A DNA stretch of 6,279 bases. Source: Patescibacteria group bacterium. GTDB lineage: Bacteria; Patescibacteriota; Minisyncoccia; Phycocordibacterales; UBA2100. Position 1 is the first letter of the stretch. Each line of letters opens with the position of its first letter. The stretch spans positions 1 through 6,279 of the forward strand of contig WFWK01000037.1 in assembly GCA_015491135.1 (NCBI GenBank). The letters run 5' to 3'. Below, one piece after another: positions 5,288 to 6,279 of this stretch. Below the pieces are notes generated by a model. That model had not been told where the DNA came from. It ran no database searches and saw only the letters and a list, made by a program, of their open reading frames with translations. The position numbers were made by a program, and so were the translations under genes.

Positions 5288-6279
5288 TTACTCAGCCTTT
5301 TCTCCCTTGTAAGAGAGAGTCATTTTATGAGTTTCAGGTTCAAACACTGTTATCTCAAACGGGTAAGAGCGACCAAGCATTAAAGTTTCGCGCAATTTCT
5401 CTGCTGAGCCGAAATCGGAAACATGAACCAAACCGGCAACTCCTTCTTCAATTGAAGCCAGAGCCCCGTGGCGGTTGTATTTGATAATGACCGCTTGAAC
5501 TTGATCACCTTTTTTATATTTTTTGGCGGCTTCTTTCCAAGGGTCTTCCGTAAGGGCTTTAATTGAAAGAGAAATTTTTCCGTCTTTTACTTCAATTACT
5601 TTTACCTTGACTTTCTCCCCAACCTTGAAACGACTTTTCGGGTCTTCAACCAGTGCCCAGTCCATCTCAGAGATGTGTACCAACCCTTCCAAGTTTTCGG
5701 CAATTTTTACAAATACTCCAAAATCGGTTGCGCCGGTGACTTCACCTTCAAGCACATCCCCAACATTGTATTGCAAAACAATGTCTGATTTCTCAGGAGC
5801 GCCAACTCCTTTCTCAGAGAAGATAAGTTTTTGCTCTTTGGGGTCTGAAGCTATTATTACAACCGATAATTTTTTACCAACCAACTGTTTCAGTTCGTGA
5901 TAAATTTGCTCTTTGTCTCCGCTTTCAACACGCGGGTAGTGCTCTGAAGAAAGCTGTGAAGCTGGCAAAAAACCGACAACTCCTTGCCACTCTATTATAA
6001 GTCCGCCTTTGTTTGCGTCTTTAACGGTAAGCTCAAGAGGTGTTTTATTTGCCATTGCCTCTTCAGCTTCTTTCCAGATAAGAGCTTGACGCGCTTCACG
6101 AAGTGACAGTTCAATGTAGCCGTCTTCATTTTCTTCTTCTATTACTTTTGCACTTATGGTATCTCCCGGGTTAACGTTTTTTAAAATGTCGCGAGCCGAG
6201 AGATATTCGCGTCCGTATATAATTCCGGTACCGAAAGGGGAAAGGTCAACAAAAACCTTGCCTCTTTCAGCACTTATAA
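5288..6279 (-). CDS. rpsA: 30S ribosomal protein S1, 5' end beyond window
   Basis: RNA-binding ribosomal protein that helps recruit and unfold mRNA on the 30S subunit. The frame is open to the right edge, so the Met at 6055 is internal; 329 residues are visible. Numbered from the first full codon (6277), they hold four S1/OB-fold domains. The first (partial at the N side, to about 62) has VDLSPFGTGIIYGREY and ends GYIELSLREA; the second (about 79-157) is divergent with GFLPASQL; the third (about 169-240) is canonical with DFGVFV and EGLVHISEMDW; the fourth (about 253-326) has AGLVHVSDFG. The protein ends six residues after the last strand (GEKAE), so it has far fewer domains than the six of E. 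coli S1, as in CPR and some Gram-positive bacteria. Its promoter and start are not in the window. It converges on pheA and shares its terminator. Confidence 0.94.
   Translation of the reverse strand, partial: ISAERGKVFVDLSPFGTGIIYGREYLSARDILKNVNPGDTISAKVIEEENEDGYIELSLREARQALIWKEAEEAMANKTPLELTVKDANKGGLIIEWQGVVGFLPASQLSSEHYPRVESGDKEQIYHELKQLVGKKLSVVIIASDPKEQKLIFSEKGVGAPEKSDIVLQYNVGDVLEGEVTGATDFGVFVKIAENLEGLVHISEMDWALVEDPKSRFKVGEKVKVKVIEVKDGKISLSIKALTEDPWKEAAKKYKKGDQVQAVIIKYNRHGALASIEEGVAGLVHVSDFGSAEKLRETLMLGRSYPFEITVFEPETHKMTLSYKGEKAE

Noticed and set aside
5523..5900. Plus-strand 125-codon frame inside rpsA
   Set aside because: Ser/Thr/Phe-rich antisense shadow of the S1 domains with no recognisable motif.
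5288..6055. S1 gene starting at the Met at 6055
   Set aside because: The frame is open without a stop to the window edge, and the upstream 74 codons encode a recognisable S1 domain.

Overview
The window is a compact, AT-rich stretch of bacterial chromosome. I read it as most likely from a Patescibacteria/CPR (Parcubacteria-type) genome. The grounds are a ribosomal protein S1 whose visible part is four S1 domains ending soon after the fourth, with a first-domain sequence (VDLSPFGTGIIYGREY) that I associate with that group; a small secreted Ig-like repeat protein with a sortase-like tail; and a degraded histidyl-tRNA-synthetase relative in a housekeeping cluster. This placement is inference from protein character, not from a search. 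TGA is used as a stop (pth), so code 25 is not indicated.

Layout, left to right. Bases 1-45 are probably the last 14 codons of a rightward gene. A 17-bp perfect hairpin (56-95) separates it from a leftward gene (129-1166) for a secreted protein: signal peptide, three Ig-like repeats each with a cysteine pair, an IPYTG motif, a membrane helix and a basic tail. That gene has the best promoter in the window (TTGACA-17-TATAGT). Upstream of it, and closed by its own terminator (1265-1289), is a leftward cluster transcribed lepB (signal peptidase I) -> HisRS-like gene -> pgsA (phosphatidylglycerophosphate synthase). A 62-bp divergent intergenic region (3725-3786) separates lepB from the rightward pair pth (peptidyl-tRNA hydrolase) and pheA (prephenate dehydratase), which overlap by ATGA. 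A second strong bidirectional terminator (5238-5276) divides pheA from the convergent rpsA (30S protein S1), whose 5' end lies beyond the right edge.

Functionally the window holds envelope biogenesis (lepB, pgsA and the secreted protein, which lepB may process), translation (pth, rpsA) and the phenylalanine branch (pheA). The least conventional element is the 382-residue HisRS-like protein, which keeps the family fold and the anticodon-binding domain but has lost the residues needed for aminoacylation. I see no mobile element, CRISPR array, tRNA or rRNA. No gene-free stretch exceeds 123 bp.
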